A stretch of DNA of 57,371 bases from a bacterium (GTDB taxonomy: Bacteria; Planctomycetota; J058; JAJDCP01), in NCBI GenBank assembly GCA_030428695.1, contig JAUIEM010000003.1, positions 1-57,371 of the forward strand, read 5' to 3'. Positions 30,501 to 37,845 of this stretch are shown in pieces (positions within the stretch are counted from its first letter, which is position 1; each line of letters starts with the position of its first letter). A program made the position numbers and the translations under genes. Under the pieces are notes generated by a model that saw only the letters and a list, made by a program, of their open reading frames with translations, searched no databases and was not told the DNA's origin.

Positions 30501-32021
30501 GACCTCGAGGCTCTCGTCGCTCGCGAACACCCGCGGGGTGACCACCTCGAGGGTCTGCTGCTCGATCTCGCGCAGCCGCTGGGAGGCCAGCCAGGCCTGG
30601 TTGGTGCCGGGGAACCCGGCGATCAGCGTGCGCAGGGCGGCGACCGCCGTCGCGAGCTCACCCGCCTGCTCGTGGCTGTTCGCGAGCAGCCACTGGCCCT
30701 CGGCGCCGGCGGCCGAGCGGGGGAACTTCGCCGCGAGCGAGCGCCAGGTCGCGCGGGCCGCGTCGAGGTCGGGCAGCTGCTTCTGGGCCTCGGCGATGCG
30801 CAGCAGCACCTCCGGAATCCGCGCGTGGACCGGGTAGGCATCGACGAAGCGGCGCCACGCCGCGATCGCAGCCGCGGGGGTGGCGGCCTGCTCGCCCTCG
30901 CTGATGTGGCTCGTCGCCAGCAGCTCCTGCGCTTCGACCCAGCGGCCGTTGTTCGGGTAGCTGCCGAGGAAGTCGGAGAGCGCGCGGCGCGCGTCGGCGA
31001 AGCGCCCGAGGGCGAAGGAGGCGTAGGCGACGGAGTACGCGGCCTCCGCGGCCCGTTCGCTCTCCGGGTACGCCGCGATGGCCGCGCGCCACGCACGCTG
31101 GGCCTCTTCATAGCGGCCGTGGTCGTAGTGGGTGCGGCCGATGCGGTAGGCGAGCTCTTCGCCGCGCGCGGGCTGCTCAGCGACCAGGGCCGCCCACAGC
31201 GCGATGCCTCGCTCGAGGCGCCCCTCGGCGATGTGCCCGAGGCCGAGCAGCTCGACCGCTCGCGGATACTCCTCGCGGGTCGCCGGGACCCGGCCCAGGA
31301 GATCCCGTGCGTCGCGCCATGCGCCGCGGGCCGAGAGCAGCTCACCGGCGTGGAAGGCGGCCTCGGCGTTGTGCTCGTCGTCCGGATACCCGTCGACGAA
31401 GCCGCGCAGGAGCTCGAGCGCCTCGGGGCGGCCGAGCTTCTTCGCGCTCAGGGCCCGGTAGAACGCGGTGCGCGGGTGGGGGCCGGGGTAGATCTCCGAA
31501 GCCCGGGCGTAGAAGCGCAGGGCGCGCTCGTAGTCGGGCTCTCTGCGGAGACTGTCGAGCGCGTCCCCCGCCCGGCCCCGCTCGTAGCCTTCGAAGGCTT
31601 CGTCGGCGATCGTCTCGTACAGTCCGGCCAGCTCGCTGCGGTCGTCGGCTCCGGCGATGCGTGCGATCTCTTCGCGGAGGATCGCGCTGGTATCGGAGAA
31701 GCGCTTCAGCGCGAGGTAGCTCTCCGCGAGCAGAAAGCGCCCCTGATGCTGCCAGGGGCTTCCGTCGAGAGCGCGGAGATGCACATCGGCCTCGAGCACG
31801 ACCTGCTCGTGCCGCCCGTCCAGGGCCAGGGCGTGCAGGTACAGGTAGCGCGCCTCGGCCGAGACCTCGGGCGGCAGCTCTTCGCGCAGCAGCTCGGTCA
31901 GGGTGGTCGCGGCCTGCTCGTAGGAGCGGGCGGAGAGCAGCTCCTTGGCCGGACCGAGGCGGTCGTCGGCGGTCAGGGTCGCGCACAGCAGAGCACACAG
32001 CGGGAGGCAGAGTCTACGCAT
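24594..32021 (-). CDS. Giant secreted alpha-2-macroglobulin with TPR arrays (copy 2)
   Basis: 2475 aa, a full-length paralogue of the downstream gene with the same domain order. ATG 32021 follows CGAGGTG and starts a signal peptide (MRRLCLPLCALLCATLTAD). TPR-like repeats (about 20-490) are followed by YRVDLLTFF and SERPVYRPGQEVHL macroglobulin domains (about 500 and 694), and a Gly/Ala then poly-proline bait-like stretch (about 1235-1285, unlike copy 1). The thioester segment is PYSCVEQTVNRF (C1521, Q1524), then GGFGWWR, a second TPR array and a C-terminal YRVDLPMLL macroglobulin domain. Both copies end almost identically (RISDG.RIAARG, then DYA.WR). The differing bait-like segments suggest different protease targets (inference). 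It is transcribed before copy 1. Confidence 0.9.
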   Translation of the reverse strand: MRRLCLPLCALLCATLTADDRLGPAKELLSARSYEQAATTLTELLREELPPEVSAEARYLYLHALALDGRHEQVVLEADVHLRALDGSPWQHQGRFLLAESYLALKRFSDTSAILREEIARIAGADDRSELAGLYETIADEAFEGYERGRAGDALDSLRREPDYERALRFYARASEIYPGPHPRTAFYRALSAKKLGRPEALELLRGFVDGYPDDEHNAEAAFHAGELLSARGAWRDARDLLGRVPATREEYPRAVELLGLGHIAEGRLERGIALWAALVAEQPARGEELAYRIGRTHYDHGRYEEAQRAWRAAIAAYPESERAAEAAYSVAYASFALGRFADARRALSDFLGSYPNNGRWVEAQELLATSHISEGEQAATPAAAIAAWRRFVDAYPVHARIPEVLLRIAEAQKQLPDLDAARATWRSLAAKFPRSAAGAEGQWLLANSHEQAGELATAVAALRTLIAGFPGTNQAWLASQRLREIEQQTLEVVTPRVFASDESLEVQIRSRNLESLRFKLYRVDLLTFFEKKQTWVGVEQLAVDIVEPAQSWEQGPPDYEPYALREWTARIGVDTPGAWLLQVEGERFKVRNLLLQSDLDMVVKVSPGQTLVFCLNRRTGEVWPGAEVLQRAGGKLLPVANTGDDGVLLRPIEAGSGEVLSFASHGEHIAFASSAASRQASSTLSAKGYVFSERPVYRPGQEVHLKAFVRSERDGSYHNPAGEEVSLIVKDARNTALMARSLVLDPFGAVDASLQLDAEAPVGRYAVELRLGKLLFTGDFEVEAYRKPAFQVLVGGPATARPGDTLEFLIDARYLFGGPVADAEVEYRCFQGTYTFDGSRYQDFAWFANESARRTPSYDFLLSGRGRTDAEGRLRVQLPSAALEVGRVYVCSAEVRDVDRRFATGTGSSLVTPQAFFAVLRADRKLVRADQPLGLSLKTVDAAHAAVSAEGRLEVIRVRAGGVEERSFELPAATDERGDARLSVSIPTPGDYILRYLAEDARGQLVKAEARVAVSGDDERKAEARVLADKKVYREGEEAAVLIASPVTGTWGLLCFEAEQVLEYRLVRLDDANQTLRLPMRGAYAPNFALSLAIPGRDTLYEASDEIHVIQSLDVEVRADLADYAPGETAVFTIRTRDLGGNGVPAQLSFALVDEAVYQIAADATEDIRAFFYDARRGRAVGTAGFASWSYAGRLSMLSADVQFERAKEEYERELEERLGRVDAPSADFEADDALGGGGGAAGAYGQRFGRGSLQAEGGSAGRDRRAAESFAFDPAAPPAPPPPPPPPALNAADEANAAPSLVRRRFADTALWAARVTTDAEGRAVLRVPLPHNLTRWRATLRGATQGSLFGQALGGLRTSQPVSARLSLPRFLVAGDNVRVGAVLHNQTARALTAELQLEAEGFELVGGRRSSERIEGHSRALVELEARASAPGAGLLRAELRSDEGGDAVERPLPILPRGVEVRDGKTLLVAGSDRWSAAVPETALPGSARLHVRLFPGEIAFLRQAVSTLEHFPYSCVEQTVNRFLPALALARAAERLGAADEDARRRLEQLVEAGVARLLALQHDNGGFGWWRQGPHDPLMTGYALLGLGAARDFGVFVDNRAIDRARTIAAQQLDRVGPDVAALLVYAIGESGKPSPQQVARVYRQVTAMAPAGLALMALACQRAERPEYVEGLVGMLMRAAERAEGRLSWSGGGGFSGVEATGLGLLALSTTGARAELREAAARWLREQALGEAWASTRDTAAAVQGLCAQLVEAHADATPLALTLQVEHEGPALTVREPGTTWERTCNDALAELPVEGAFRVVVDADVGAPRIAVELRYLVAPEDAVQVQEQLTITRRYEPFQEAGGWTVVAERSRPETPSLEALTSGAKMWVVLELRCEDDLAYVEIADGVPAGCEISSEDASGPFTRMEARDERAVFFAPSLPRGTHVIRYQVRGILPGSFLALPARARPMYVPALEARSAVADFSVLDVEDAPEPARATPDARYAALGRAVREQAWSEVLGLCAELLALDLRPEIRLTVAGHRLSAAQRVGTAEVLIEAFEDFAARKPDDPRFDDLDLLLDLATAYVEQGEDETALSFYRRLFEGYRQIDVQLVQVYDEIDRPHRAQERWRETLFRFPASSATAFSWFGWAQRFAALEARDGTPMRAESFAALTDFIALHPGSKLCARAQLARAEVLYALGEKRAAGDEAVKLEQRYPTSDRLLAAQQLATRSWFEDGAFDAALEVGTRLLASADKHNLGPGVWHIFAQIHHIRGELEAAVEAYRKARGIVDAEDALAFLTEQRLGLPDLVSAPAGRDLTLDLRWKNLTEVEFLVYRVDLPMLLTEELDLAELSVDLTGIPSELEERRALRPAERFRWHEAEQRLPVSEKGVYLIVAKSDAGDRSTVALLGDLQLEVQRTGGRSRVYVTSRATGAPVEGVYLRISDGNRIAARGTTDARGIFETNAHCQAVVASSEDGDYAVWR

Positions 32022-32063
32022 CGGGGCACCTCGACGAGGACGCAAGTTCAGGGGGACAGGGGG

Positions 32064-32093
32064 AGCATACCCCCGACCCCGGATGGGAGCCAA
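32064..32093 (-). promoter_or_regulatory. Candidate promoter of macroglobulin copy 2
   Basis: On the minus strand: TTGGCT (complement of 32088-32093), 18-bp spacer, TATGCT (complement of 32064-32069), each four of six matches to consensus, 42 bp upstream of the ATG at 32021. The -10 lies between G and C runs (GGGGG-TATGCT-CCCCC). Confidence 0.4.
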
Positions 32094-32160
32094 CGCGATC
32101 CTTGGACGCAGTGAACCGTGCCTGTGTTCCATCGAATCGGGATGGACGGAGGTCGGGTAG

Positions 32161-32216
32161 CCGGGCACAGGCACGTTCGGAGCCGGAGTCGGCGCCGGAG
32201 TCGGGAGCGGAGTGGG
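32161..32216. repeat. Degenerate 6-bp-period tandem repeat
   Basis: From 32178 the units read CGGAGC, CGGAGT, CGGCGC, CGGAGT, CGGGAG, CGGAGT, and a weaker period of 6 continues leftward to about 32161. It is noncoding, and similar tracts with other unit sequences occur at 42551, 51459 and 52051. Confidence 0.7.
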
Positions 32217-32528
32217 ACTTCCCGTGGTCGGGCGACGCTCTCGCTCCGCCTTCCCAGCGCGGCCGCCGCTCGTCCGCCTCGGCACGAAGCAGAGAAGGAA
32301 AAGGAGAGATCGTGTGAAGTTTCCCGTGGCGCCGGCTACGGCATCGACGGTCCTGTCCCCTGGCGGATGATCGCGCTACCATGGCGCTCGAACACGAAGC
32401 GGAGCAGAGAAGAGACGTCAAGTGCGGTTCCTCGGCGAAAGCAGGGCCGCATTATTGCAGACATGCGTATGCTTTTCAAGCGATAGCTGATTTTTCTTCT
32501 CTCCCCGCGACTGCTCCTGGAGACTGCC

Positions 32529-33287
32529 ATGGCCCGCCTCCTCTTTCCCCTGCCCGACAACGACTGCGATGTCACCGAGCTCGCGGTGCCCTGGAAGCTG
32601 CTCACCGAGGCCGGTCACACGGTCTGCTTCGCGACCGAGCACGGCGCGACCCCGGCCGCGGACCCCCTGCTTCTGCGCGGCGTGATCTTCGGCCAGCTCG
32701 GCGCGGAGCCTGAGCCGAAGGCGTTCTACGCGGAGCTCGAGCGCGACCCCGCCTTCGCGCGCCCGCTCGCCTGGACCGGCCTGGAGGACCTGCGCGGCTT
32801 CGACGGCGTGTGGCTGACCGGGGGCCACGCCCAGGGCATGAAGCAGCTCCTCGGCAGCGCCCGGCTGCACGGCCTGCTCGCCGATTTCTGGCAGACGGGG
32901 AGGCCCGTCGCGGCGATCTGTCACGGTGTGCTGCTCCTGGCCCGGGCGCGGCTTCCCTCGGGGCGCTCGCCGCTGTACGGCCGGCGCACGACCTGCCTGC
33001 CCCGCTATATGGAGCGCATCGCCTACTGGCTGACGGCCTGGAAGCTCGGCCGCTACTACCGCACCTACCCCGCCTACGTCGAGGCAGAGGTGCGCGCCGC
33101 CCTCGCCCGCCCCGAGGACTTCGAGCGCGGTCCCCTGACCCTGATGCGCCGCGGGACCCGTGACGACGACCGCGGGACCTTCATCGTCGAGGATGGGGCC
33201 TACCTCTCCGCCCGCTGGCCGGGCGATGCGTACCGTCTGGCGAAGGCCTTCCTGGCCCGCCTCGGGACACTCGCCGCGACGGCCTGA
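32529..33287 (+). CDS. DJ-1/PfpI superfamily protein (type 1 glutamine amidotransferase-like)
   Basis: 252 aa. ATG 32529 follows TGGAG. Family marks: an N-terminal Asp/Glu pocket (DNDCDVTELAVPWKLLTEAG), FAT.HG, the acidic segment FDGVWLTGGHAQG, and the nucleophile elbow AAICHGVLLL with C131 followed by H132. Members include chaperones, glyoxalase-III/deglycase enzymes and amidases, and the exact activity cannot be told from sequence. The length and the insertion after C131 (PLYGRRTTCLPRYMER) resemble the HSP31-like or large PfpI subgroups. It is followed on the same strand by the FAD oxidoreductase and the ECF41 sigma factor, which may form one stress-related unit (136-bp gap, inference). Confidence 0.85.
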   Translation: MARLLFPLPDNDCDVTELAVPWKLLTEAGHTVCFATEHGATPAADPLLLRGVIFGQLGAEPEPKAFYAELERDPAFARPLAWTGLEDLRGFDGVWLTGGHAQGMKQLLGSARLHGLLADFWQTGRPVAAICHGVLLLARARLPSGRSPLYGRRTTCLPRYMERIAYWLTAWKLGRYYRTYPAYVEAEVRAALARPEDFERGPLTLMRRGTRDDDRGTFIVEDGAYLSARWPGDAYRLAKAFLARLGTLAATA

Positions 33288-33423
33288 GCCCCCTCCGCCG
33301 CGCTCAGGCACCGCACCGCCGCCACCTTCGCAGTTCCGGCGAATCTTCCCCGGCACGGTCACAGCCCACCCGCGCCGTTCGTCCGGATGGTGGACGCCGA
33401 TCTGTCCCCGCGGAGGAACCCCC

Positions 33424-34713
33424 ATGCACGACCCGACTCCAGCCCTGCCCGTCGCCGTCGTCGGCGCCGGCCTCGCCGGCCTGACCGCCGCCACCCGCCT
33501 CGCTCGCGCGGGCACGCCCTGCCTCCTGCTCGACGCCGCGGGGCGGCCGGGGGGCCGGGCGCGCAGCCAGGCCCGCTCCGGCGCGATCCTCAACCTCGGC
33601 CCCCACGCCTTGTACCGCCACGGGATCGGCCTGCGCACCCTGACCGGGCTCGGCGTCGAGCTCTCCGCACACCCACCGCCGGACAGCGGGCTGTGGGGCT
33701 CGGTCGGCGGGCGGCTGGAAGTCCTGCCCGGCGGCCTCTGGACCCTGCTGCGCACCGCCCTCCTGCCCCTGCGGGCGAAGGGGGAGTTCGGGAAGCTGCT
33801 GACCGGCATCGGCAGCATCGATGCGAGCAGCCTCGAGGGCAGCGCCGCCGACTGGATCGCGGGCCGCTTGCGCCAGCCGGCCGCGCGGGCCCTGGTCGAC
33901 GCGCTGCTGCGGCTGAGCACCTACTGTCCGCGACCCGGCGCGCTGCCCGCCCGCGACGCGGTCGCCCAGCTGCAGCTCGCGGTGGCGGGCGTGCTGTACC
34001 TCGATGGGGGCTGGCAGAGCCTGATCGACAGCCTGCGCGAGCGCTTCGCCGAGGCGGGCGGAGAGCTGCGCACGAAGTGCCGGGTGATCGGCCTCGAGCG
34101 CAGGACCGGCGGGCTGCGGCTGCTCCTGCAGGACGGCGACAGCCTGCAGGCGCGGGCGGTGGTCCTGGCGGCCGGTCGGCAGACGGCCGAGCAGCTCCTC
34201 GCCCCGTGGGAGGTGCGCTGGCCCCAGGCGCGGCCGCTGGTCGCCAGCAGCCTCGACCTGGTGCTCGACGCGCTGCCCCGGCCGCGCCACCGCTTCGTGC
34301 TCGGCGTCGACGCGCCCCTGTACCTGTCGCTACACTCGTCGACAGCGCGGCTGGCGGAGCCGGGGCTGCACGTCCTGCACGCGATGCGCTACGGCGAGCC
34401 CGAGGGCGACGTGCGGGCGCTGCTGGAGGACTTCGTCGAGCGCGCCCACCCTGGCTGGCGCGACCACGTCCGGCTCGCGCGCTTCCTGCCGCGCCTGACG
34501 GTGGTCGAGGACCTGCCCGACGGCGGCTGCGCCGCGCGGGTCCCCGTGCGCCCCCTCGACGGGATGCCGGTCTGGCTGGCCGGTGACGGGATCGGGGCCG
34601 AGGGCATGCTGGCCGTCGCCGCGATCGCCAGTGGCGCGCGGGCGGCGGAGGAGATCGTGGAGCTGTCGCGCGCGGAGGAACGCCATGACCGACGAAGCCC
34701 TGCTCGAGCGTGA
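33424..34713 (+). CDS. FAD-dependent amine-oxidase/phytoene-desaturase-like oxidoreductase
   Basis: 429 aa. ATG 33424 follows GGAGGA, and the Rossmann FAD motif VAVVGAGLAGLTAA (GxGxxG at 14-19) then begins near residue 10. The flavin-contact motif RPGGRARS and a C-terminal GDGIGAEGMLA, the second FAD-contact segment, complete the flavin amine oxidase / NAD(P)-binding superfamily. The substrate is unknown. The gene overlaps the next one by 29 nt and is therefore coupled to an ECF41 sigma factor. ECF41 genes are known to sit beside oxidoreductase, carboxymuconolactone decarboxylase or epimerase genes, which are thought to be their targets or regulators. Confidence 0.87.
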   Translation: MHDPTPALPVAVVGAGLAGLTAATRLARAGTPCLLLDAAGRPGGRARSQARSGAILNLGPHALYRHGIGLRTLTGLGVELSAHPPPDSGLWGSVGGRLEVLPGGLWTLLRTALLPLRAKGEFGKLLTGIGSIDASSLEGSAADWIAGRLRQPAARALVDALLRLSTYCPRPGALPARDAVAQLQLAVAGVLYLDGGWQSLIDSLRERFAEAGGELRTKCRVIGLERRTGGLRLLLQDGDSLQARAVVLAAGRQTAEQLLAPWEVRWPQARPLVASSLDLVLDALPRPRHRFVLGVDAPLYLSLHSSTARLAEPGLHVLHAMRYGEPEGDVRALLEDFVERAHPGWRDHVRLARFLPRLTVVEDLPDGGCAARVPVRPLDGMPVWLAGDGIGAEGMLAVAAIASGARAAEEIVELSRAEERHDRRSPARA

Positions 34714-35542
34714 GCGGCCGCGGCTGTTCGCCCTCGCCTACCGCATGCTCGGCGAGGGGGCCGAGGCCGACGACATCGTCCAGGAGGCGAACCTGCGCTT
34801 CCTGCGTGAAGAGCCGCGGCCCGAGCACCCCGGCGCCTGGCTGCGCACCGTCGTGACCCGCCTGTGCATCGACCGGTTGCGCCAGCTCAAGCGTCGGCGG
34901 GAGGCCTACTTCGGGCCCTGGGTGCCCGAGCCGCTCGCCCCGGAGGTGCCCGACCCGGCGGAGCTCGCCGACTCCCTGTCGGTCGCCTTCCTGCTCCTGC
35001 TCGAGAAGCTCAGCCCCGCGGAGCGTGCGGTCTTCCTGTTGCGCAAGGTCTTCGCCCACGAATACACGGCGATCGCCGAGGTGCTCGGCAAGAGCGAGGG
35101 GGCCTGCCGGCAGCTCTTCTCCCGGGCGCGCTCGAGACTCGAGGGCGCGCGCTCCCGCTTCGCCCCCGACCCGGAGCAGGGAGAGCGCCTGCGGATGGCC
35201 TTCCTCGCCGCCTGCGCCCAGGGAGACACCGCGGGCCTGGAGGCGGTGCTGCACCGGGACGTCGTCCTGTATTCCGACGGCGGCGGCAAGGTCTCGGCCG
35301 CGAGCCGGCCGCTCTTCGGCAGCGGAAAAGTCGCCTACTTCATCGCCAGCGTGCTCAAGCACCAGCCAGAGGACGCCCGCTTCGCGCTCTGCACGCTCAA
35401 TCGCATGCCGGCGGTCGCGATGTTCTCGGGCGAGAAGCTGCTGACGCTCCTGTGCCTCGACGTCGAGGGCGACGCGATCGCCGGCCTGTACTCCCTGCGC
35501 AACCCCGAACGGCTCGGTGGTCTCGAGAAGGCGCTGGGCTGA
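34685..35542 (+). CDS. ECF41-family RNA polymerase sigma factor (SigJ-like)
   Basis: 285 aa. ATG 34685 lies inside the oxidoreductase gene after GGAGGA. Region sigma2 (LAYRMLGEGAEADDIVQEA) and sigma4 (LSPAERAVFLLRKVFAHEY, then GACRQLFSRARSRL) are joined by a linker with GPWVPEPL, corresponding to the WLPEP motif of ECF41. The C-terminal SnoaL-like extension (about 170-285) carries DGGGKV, another ECF41 hallmark, and NPERL, like its NPDKL motif. In ECF41 factors this extension replaces an anti-sigma factor and modulates activity. No anti-sigma gene is nearby, as expected. The inducing signal is unknown. Confidence 0.93.
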   Translation: MTDEALLERERPRLFALAYRMLGEGAEADDIVQEANLRFLREEPRPEHPGAWLRTVVTRLCIDRLRQLKRRREAYFGPWVPEPLAPEVPDPAELADSLSVAFLLLLEKLSPAERAVFLLRKVFAHEYTAIAEVLGKSEGACRQLFSRARSRLEGARSRFAPDPEQGERLRMAFLAACAQGDTAGLEAVLHRDVVLYSDGGGKVSAASRPLFGSGKVAYFIASVLKHQPEDARFALCTLNRMPAVAMFSGEKLLTLLCLDVEGDAIAGLYSLRNPERLGGLEKALG

Positions 35543-35561
35543 GCCGTCTCGAAGCCCGAAG

Positions 35562-37697
35562 TCAGTCGACGACCACGACCTTCTCGATCACGTCGCCGAC
35601 CTCGATGCGGTCGACGACATCCAGCCCCTCGGCCACCCGCGCGAAGACCGTGTAGCGCCCGTCGAGGTGGGGCGTCGGCAGGTGGTTGACGAAGATCTGG
35701 CAGCCGCCCGTGTCGAGGCCGGCGTCGGGCATGCCGACGGTGCCGTGCACGTAGCGGCGCGGGTTGACCTCGTTGTTCAGGGTGTAGCCCGGGTCGCCCC
35801 AGCCGGTGCCGCGCGGATCGCCGCCCTGGATCACGAAGCCGGGCACGACCCGGTGGAAGGGCAGGCCATCGTAGAAGCCCGCCCGGGCCAGGGTGACGAG
35901 GTTGTGGACGTGCATCGGCGCGTCCGTCCGGTACAGCTCGAGGATCATCTCCCCCTTGGAGGTCTCGATCCGCAGCCAGCGCGGCAGCTCCTCGGTGTGG
36001 GCGAGCGCGGGATCGGGCCGCTCGTCGGGGGCCGGCAGCGCGGCCAGCGCCGGCACCTCGAGGCCCTCTTCCCCGAGCGCGGCGAGGCCGTCGCGGGCCG
36101 CCTCGCGCACGGCGCGCACGGGATCTTCGGCCAACGCAGCGCGGAGCAGCTCCTTCGCCTCCGCGAGCTCGAGGGCGACGAAGCAGGCGATCAGCTCCTG
36201 GCGCAGCTCGTACTCCGCCGGTTCCTGGGCGCCGTCCCAGGCGGTCTGGAGCAGCGCGAACAGCCCCTCGTCCGCCTTGAGCTCGTCGGCCCGGTCCTGC
36301 ACCAGCGAGGCCATCGTGCCGACGACCTCGAGCTCTTCGGACGCGCAGGCCCGGGTGATGTGGAAGCGCGCGAGCTCGATCGGCAGGCCGCGGCAGGCCT
36401 CGAGGGCGGCCGCGGCCTCGTGCACGCCGTCAGGGACGCGCTGCAGGAGCTCGGCGACGCGCGCGCGCTCCTCGTCGCTGGCCTCTTCGGGCAGGGCCTG
36501 GCCGATCGCGCTGATCGCGGCGGCCCGGGTGAACGGGTCGTCGGCCGCGAAGGCGGCCTCGAGGGCGGCCAGGGCGCTGAGCTTCGCGCTCGCGGCGTAG
36601 AGCGGGAAGGCGGCGCGCCGCACGGACGGCGAGGGATCTTCGAGCGCCGCCCGCGCAAGCCGCACCAGCGCGGTGTCGTTTCGGCTGCCGAGGTTGGACA
36701 GCGCCGTCGCCCGCACCAGCGGATGGGGATCTTCGCTCGCGCTGCGCCGGAAGGCCGCGCTGGTTGCCGCGGCCCGGGAAGCACCGAGCCCGGTCAGGGC
36801 GTAGCAGCGCACCTTCCAGCTCGGATCGCTCAACAGCGGCAGGGCGACCTCGTGGGCCTCCTCCGCCCACAGCCTCCGCACCGCCAGGGCGGCGAAGGTC
36901 CGCACCCGCCAGTCGGCATCCTCGAAACAGGCCGCGACCACGGTCCGTAGAGCGGCCTGCTGCCGGTCGCTCAGCGGGCCGGGGGCCGGCCCGCTACGCG
37001 GTGGATCACGGCGCAGGCTGGCGATCGCGTAGACCTGCTTCCAGCGCGCGTCCGCTTCCTCTTCGATGGCGAGCTGGGCGGCGATCGCGAGCACCGTCGC
37101 GTGCACCCGCTCGGCGATCGCGACGCTGGTCGAGTCCGCCACGTCCCGCGCCGGCTGCGCGAGCTGCAGCCGCCAGCAGGCCAGGGCCGCCTCGCCGCGC
37201 ACCAGGGCCGAGCCGTCCTGCAGGCACGCGACCACGGCGTCGACGGTCGCGGGGTCGCCGATGCGCCCGAGGGCCTCGACCGCGTCGGCGCGGACCTCGA
37301 AGGCCATGTGCTCGAGCAGCGGCAGGACCGGGCCGGCCGGCGCACGCTCCTCTCCGTCCGTCAGCAGCCCGGTCGCGAACAGGGCGGCCCGTACCACGCG
37401 GGGGTCCGGGTCCTCGAAGCGTCCGGCCAGGGCGGCGGCGTCTCCGGCGTGGCGGATGTGGGCGAGGGCCCGCACGGCCGCCAGGCGCACGGTCGGCGAG
37501 GCGTGCTCGAGCAGGGCGACCAGGCGCCCGTCGCGCACCTTGGCGTCCTCGAGCCGGGCGATCTCGCGCAACACTTCGACGGTCTCCGGCTCCTCGTCGA
37601 GGCGCGGAGGCGGGCGCAGGTTCCCGGGGTGGACCGGGTGGTCGGGGACGACGCAGCCGAGCAGGAGGCAGGGGAGCAGGAGGAAGGTGCGGGCCAT
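35562..37697 (-). CDS. Lipoprotein with HEAT repeats and a C-terminal cyclophilin peptidyl-prolyl isomerase domain
   Basis: 711 aa. ATG 37697 follows GAGGAGA and starts a lipoprotein signal (MARTFLLLPCLLLGC, lipid-acceptor C15). Residues about 50-540 are a run of HEAT-type helical repeats (VRLAAVRALAHI, VVRAALFATGLL, VRADAVEALGRIGD and others). The last ~160 residues are a cyclophilin domain with FHRVVPGFVIQGGDP, FVNHLPTPHLDGRYTVF and GFYDGLPF. It should catalyse proline isomerisation outside the cytoplasm, with the HEAT solenoid binding a client or partner. Many bacterial single-domain cyclophilins have no solenoid. The WGDPGYTLNNEVN segment is typical of bacterial PPIases. Convergent with the ECF41 gene. 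Confidence 0.9.
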   Translation of the reverse strand: MARTFLLLPCLLLGCVVPDHPVHPGNLRPPPRLDEEPETVEVLREIARLEDAKVRDGRLVALLEHASPTVRLAAVRALAHIRHAGDAAALAGRFEDPDPRVVRAALFATGLLTDGEERAPAGPVLPLLEHMAFEVRADAVEALGRIGDPATVDAVVACLQDGSALVRGEAALACWRLQLAQPARDVADSTSVAIAERVHATVLAIAAQLAIEEEADARWKQVYAIASLRRDPPRSGPAPGPLSDRQQAALRTVVAACFEDADWRVRTFAALAVRRLWAEEAHEVALPLLSDPSWKVRCYALTGLGASRAAATSAAFRRSASEDPHPLVRATALSNLGSRNDTALVRLARAALEDPSPSVRRAAFPLYAASAKLSALAALEAAFAADDPFTRAAAISAIGQALPEEASDEERARVAELLQRVPDGVHEAAAALEACRGLPIELARFHITRACASEELEVVGTMASLVQDRADELKADEGLFALLQTAWDGAQEPAEYELRQELIACFVALELAEAKELLRAALAEDPVRAVREAARDGLAALGEEGLEVPALAALPAPDERPDPALAHTEELPRWLRIETSKGEMILELYRTDAPMHVHNLVTLARAGFYDGLPFHRVVPGFVIQGGDPRGTGWGDPGYTLNNEVNPRRYVHGTVGMPDAGLDTGGCQIFVNHLPTPHLDGRYTVFARVAEGLDVVDRIEVGDVIEKVVVVD

Positions 37698-37789
37698 CGG
37701 GGCGATCTCCTCAGAACGCGAAGCCTGCATGCTAGCGCACCTCACGCAGAGGGGCCAGCCGTCGTCCGTCGGGGCCGGAGCGTTCGCGT

Positions 37790-37818
37790 TTGACGGTTCG
37801 GCTCGGGCTCTCCACAAT
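37790..37818 (+). promoter_or_regulatory. Sigma70-like promoter of the small membrane protein gene
   Basis: TTGACG (37790-37795), 17-bp spacer, CACAAT (37813-37818), five and four matches to consensus, 28 bp upstream of the GTG at 37846 in the divergent intergenic region. Confidence 0.55.
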
Positions 37819-37845
37819 GGGGACCTTTGGCACGGGGGGAAGACC

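Larger units (their letters stand above)
32022..32528. other. Divergent intergenic region between macroglobulin copy 2 and the DJ-1 gene
   Basis: 507 bases without a convincing gene. It holds a candidate minus-strand promoter near 32064-32093, a 6-bp-period repeat tract at 32161-32216, and an AT-richer segment (about 32440-32510) just upstream of the plus-strand gene, where its promoter probably lies. No hexamer pair there was good enough to call. Confidence 0.5.

Noticed and set aside
32022..32285. N-terminal extension of macroglobulin copy 2 through the Pro/Thr-rich hexamer tract
   Set aside because: The frame is open, but the ATG at 32021 has a good ribosome site and starts a clear signal peptide, which an extension would bury.
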